In this document: positions 61,506-64,000 of the stretch, one piece after another
Layout: each line of letters starts with the position of its first letter
Numbering within the stretch: the stretch's first letter is position 1
NCBI RefSeq assembly: GCF_002483315.1
Contig: NZ_DLHR01000019.1
Coordinates: 1 to 64,000, forward strand
DNA length: 64,000 nt
Direction of reading: 5' to 3'
Source of the DNA: Flavobacterium sp. UBA7663
GTDB lineage: Bacteria > Bacteroidota > Bacteroidia > Flavobacteriales > Flavobacteriaceae
The notes under the pieces: model-generated
Databases searched by the model: none
What the model saw: only the letters and a program-made list of their open reading frames with translations
What the model was told of the DNA's origin: nothing
Made by a program: the position numbers and the translations under genes

Positions 61506-62201
61506 ATGTTGGTTAATTTAAAATCTTATAAAAAATTTATAATTATATTTTCAATTATATCGATTGGAATTTTCTTTGGAATATACACTTTACTTTCTCC
61601 AGAAAAAATGCTTCCCATCTACTCTCCAAGAGATATTAATCCAGAATTAGTAGATTCTACTGTACAACATATTGGCAACGATCATAAAATTGCTGATTTT
61701 GCTTTTACAAATCAAAATGGGAAAGTAATCACCCAAAAAGACTATGTTAATACAATTTACGTGGCCGATTTCTTTTTTACCACTTGTCCAACTATTTGCC
61801 CAAAAATGACCGATAACATGGTTTGGTTGCAAAATCAATTGAAAAATAATCCCGAAGTAAAATTGTTATCTTTTTCAGTTACTCCAGACATTGACACACC
61901 TGAAGTTTTAAAGAAATATGCCATTGAAAAAGGAGTGGATGAATCGCGATGGAATTTAGTAACTGGAGATAAAAAGGATATTTATTATTTAGCCAGAAAA
62001 TCATACTTGGCAGTAAAAACGGGTAAACCGGAAGAAATGTATGACATGGTACATACCGAAAATTTCATTTTGGTAGATAAAAACAAACGAATTAGAGGTT
62101 TTTACGATGGTACTAATTTAGACAAACCAACCGATGACCCAAAAACAAAGAACATGAAACAACTTTTGGAAGATATTTTGTGGCTTTGTGAAAACCAATA
62201 A
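61506..62201 (+). CDS. SCO1/SenC-family protein
   Basis: Membrane-anchored thioredoxin-fold protein of 231 residues: N-terminal helix (about 10-30), then the copper site FFTTCPTICPKM (CxxxC) near residues 90-105 and the third ligand His in MVHTENFILVD near residue 182. SCO proteins deliver copper to the CuA site of cytochrome oxidase or keep its cysteines reduced. No oxidase genes are in this window. Confidence 0.95.
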   Translation: MLVNLKSYKKFIIIFSIISIGIFFGIYTLLSPEKMLPIYSPRDINPELVDSTVQHIGNDHKIADFAFTNQNGKVITQKDYVNTIYVADFFFTTCPTICPKMTDNMVWLQNQLKNNPEVKLLSFSVTPDIDTPEVLKKYAIEKGVDESRWNLVTGDKKDIYYLARKSYLAVKTGKPEEMYDMVHTENFILVDKNKRIRGFYDGTNLDKPTDDPKTKNMKQLLEDILWLCENQ

Positions 62202-62233
62202 ACAATTTATCACAAATAATTTTGCTAAAGTTG

Positions 62234-62273
62234 ACAATTATCAGTTGTAGTCCGATTATAATTTTTACTTTTG
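62234..62273 (+). promoter_or_regulatory. feoAB promoter with overlapping palindrome
   Basis: TTG at 62245-62247, an exact 18-base spacer and TACTTTTG at 62266-62273 form a full consensus promoter 26 bases before feoA. The imperfect palindrome ACAATTATCAGTTGT at 62234-62248 overlaps the -33 element, a fitting place for an iron-responsive repressor; which one (Fur- or DtxR-type) is not decidable. Confidence 0.65.
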
Positions 62274-62299
62274 TATTTTAATTCAATCTAAATAAGGAA

Positions 62300-62527
62300 A
62301 TGGAAATTTGTTCTTCTGAACTTAAAATTGGTGAAGTAGCTACCATTACTTCTGTCAATCTAGATGAAATCCCGCTAAAGCTTTTAGAAATGGGATGTTT
62401 GCCTGGAAATTCCATTACTTTAATTCAAATTGCACCTTTAGGTGATCCTTTATATTTCAACGTAAATGATTCTCATGTAGCCATTCGTATTGAAACGGCA
62501 AGGGAAATTACCGTTACTAAAATTTAA
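62300..62527 (+). CDS. feoA: FeoA ferrous iron transport accessory protein
   Basis: Small SH3-like protein of 75 residues, starting MEICSSELKIGEVATITSV and including LLEMGCLPGNSITL, typical of FeoA. It works with FeoB in Fe2+ uptake, probably by binding its cytoplasmic domain. Five bases separate it from feoB. Confidence 0.95.
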   Translation: MEICSSELKIGEVATITSVNLDEIPLKLLEMGCLPGNSITLIQIAPLGDPLYFNVNDSHVAIRIETAREITVTKI

Positions 62528-62532
62528 TTCTC

Positions 62533-64000
62533 ATGAGTTCAAATCCTATAAAAGTGGCTTTAATTGGAAACCCAAATGTGGGCAAAACTTCCGTTTTTAA
62601 CCAACTTACAGGATTGAATCAACAAGTGGGAAACTACCCAGGAATCACCGTTGAAAAAAAACAAGGTGTTTGCAAATTAAACGAAAACACGAGAGCTAGA
62701 ATCATTGATTTACCCGGAACTTACAGCTTAAATGCAAGTTCAATTGATGAAAACGTAGTAATCGAATTGTTGCTAAATAAAAATGATGAAGATTTCCCAG
62801 ATGTTGCCGTTGTGGTTACCGAAGTGGAAAATCTAAAACGAAATTTACTCCTTTTTACTCAAATCAAAGATTTAGAAATTCCAACCATTTTAGTCATTAA
62901 CATGGCGGATAGAATGGCTTTAAAAGGAATTGAATTGGATATTCCAGCTTTAGAAAAAGAATTAAAAACGAAGATTGCTTTAATCAGTTCAAGAAAAAAA
63001 ACTGGAATTGGTCAGTTGAAGGAATTAATTCTGAACTATTCCGAACTTTCAACCGAACCTTGTTTACATGCATCGTCAATTGACCCAGATTATTTTAATA
63101 ATTTAAGAAGAGCGTTTCCAAATCAATTGTTGTATAAACTTTGGTTGGTAATTACGCAAGATGTCAATTTCTTAAATTTAGAACGAAACGAAATTAAAAG
63201 TTCGTTTACCAAATCGCACGCCGATTTAAAACGTTTACAGCAAAAAGAAACCATAAAACGTTACCAATTTATTAATGACACATTGAAAATTGGTCAAAAA
63301 ATAGATGTTTCAAAAGCAACCGATATTCGAGCAAAAATTGACCGAGTTTTAACACATAAAATTTATGGTTATGTAATTTTCTTCGGGATTTTAATGCTTA
63401 TTTTTCAGTTTTTATTTGATTGGAGTAGCATTCCAATGGATTTCATTGATGAAACGTTTGCTAATTTTAGTTCGCTTGCCAAACAACATCTTCCTGCAGG
63501 AGAATTCACAAATTTAATCAGTGAAGGATTGATTCCTGGAATTGGTGGAATTGTGATTTTTATTCCGCAAATTGCCTTTTTATTCTTGTTTATTTCGGTA
63601 TTAGAAGAAAGTGGTTACATGAGTCGCGTAGTGTTTTTGATGGATAAAATCATGCGAAAATTTGGTTTGTCTGGAAAAAGTATTGTGCCTTTAATCTCAG
63701 GAACGGCTTGTGCTATTCCGGCAATTATGAGTGCGAGAAATATCGAAAATTGGAAAGAACGTTTAATTACAATTTTAGTAACACCTTTCACAACTTGTTC
63801 CGCAAGATTACCAGTTTATGCCATTTTAATTTCCTTAATTATTCCCGAAAAGAGAATTTTTGGCTTCTTAAGTTTACAAGGATTAACATTGATGGCATTG
63901 TATTTATTAGGTTTTGGAATGGCGGTTTTGTCGGCTTACTTATTAAATAAATATTTGAAATTAAGTTGTAAATCGTATTTCGTAGTAGAAATGCCGAGTT
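62533..64000 (+). CDS. feoB: FeoB ferrous iron permease, 5' part
   Basis: The first 489 residues are present; the gene runs off the right edge (typical full length near 700). N-terminal G domain: G1 GNPNVGKTS, G3 DLPGTYSL, G4 NMAD and G5 SSRKKTG, followed by the helical GDI-like domain and, from about residue 280, membrane helices with the first Gate motif (SGKSIVPLISGTACAIPAIMSARNI area near 375-400). It transports Fe2+ across the inner membrane. ATG at 62533 is five bases after feoA. Confidence 0.97.
   Translation, partial: MSSNPIKVALIGNPNVGKTSVFNQLTGLNQQVGNYPGITVEKKQGVCKLNENTRARIIDLPGTYSLNASSIDENVVIELLLNKNDEDFPDVAVVVTEVENLKRNLLLFTQIKDLEIPTILVINMADRMALKGIELDIPALEKELKTKIALISSRKKTGIGQLKELILNYSELSTEPCLHASSIDPDYFNNLRRAFPNQLLYKLWLVITQDVNFLNLERNEIKSSFTKSHADLKRLQQKETIKRYQFINDTLKIGQKIDVSKATDIRAKIDRVLTHKIYGYVIFFGILMLIFQFLFDWSSIPMDFIDETFANFSSLAKQHLPAGEFTNLISEGLIPGIGGIVIFIPQIAFLFLFISVLEESGYMSRVVFLMDKIMRKFGLSGKSIVPLISGTACAIPAIMSARNIENWKERLITILVTPFTTCSARLPVYAILISLIIPEKRIFGFLSLQGLTLMALYLLGFGMAVLSAYLLNKYLKLSCKSYFVVEMPS

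Noticed and set aside
1..64000. CRISPR array, prophage or transposase-bearing insertion sequence
   Set aside because: No regularly spaced direct repeats with unique spacers, no cas, phage or transposase genes were seen.

Overview
This window looks like a chromosomal segment of a marine or freshwater Flavobacteriaceae species, Flavobacterium or a close relative (Bacteroidota). The evidence is the low G+C content, starts with A/T-rich leaders and almost no Shine-Dalgarno sequences, promoters of the Bacteroidota type (TTG, about 18-21 bases, TAnnTTTG), three secreted proteins with type IX secretion (T9SS) sorting domains, a SprE-like gliding/T9SS lipoprotein gene, an F-type ATP synthase operon without beta and epsilon, and many family-typical proteins (DUF4286, DUF4292, DUF6265, OlsF, bactofilin). 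Nearly all of it is ordinary core genome.

Layout. 0-9.6 kb: the 5' end of a tRNA, rseP, a secreted M1 peptidase, serS, a TPR protein, and an rsmA-mgtE operon. 9.6-17 kb: a DUF4139 protein, a T9SS-exported sugar dehydrogenase, an aldo/keto reductase, an OmpA-type lipoprotein and exonuclease III. 17-22 kb: the ornithine-lipid synthase OlsF, then an M48 protease/membrane-protein cluster and a 2-hydroxyacid dehydrogenase. 22-28.6 kb: an envelope operon on the minus strand (flippase, dut, nucleotidyltransferase, TPR, DUF4292 lipoprotein, EnvC-like). 28.7-34.8 kb: two prolyl-oligopeptidase-family enzymes, a GNAT and small lipoproteins. 34.9-43.6 kb: sprE, bactofilin, atpZ, a membrane protein, then atpB-E-F-H-A-G. 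43.7-51.6 kb: an ACT protein, yraN, ldcA, a GxxExxY gene, metG, a HAD hydrolase, a CAT-like acetyltransferase, an HRDC protein, two tail-less ssb genes and a four-helix-bundle (S23) gene. 51.7-55.9 kb: an operon led by a GNAT-nitrilase fusion. 55.9-64 kb: an M13 peptidase, a large Asp-box T9SS protein, a SCO1 protein, feoA and the start of feoB.

The least explained signal is a set of intergenic elements built from short repeated words and mostly ending in long inverted repeats. Two enclose a single small gene: a GxxExxY putative PD-(D/E)XK nuclease (45971-46472, 31-base arms, 26 matches) and an S23 four-helix-bundle protein (51141-51589, 21-base arms, 20 matches). Others have the same architecture without a gene (26629-26749, 35776-35814, 48548-48592), and one is an array of direct words (44852-44893). 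Each has its own word but they occupy the same kind of niche, the narrow gaps between housekeeping genes. They may be one class of small mobile or RNA-processing cassette; this is inference from one window.
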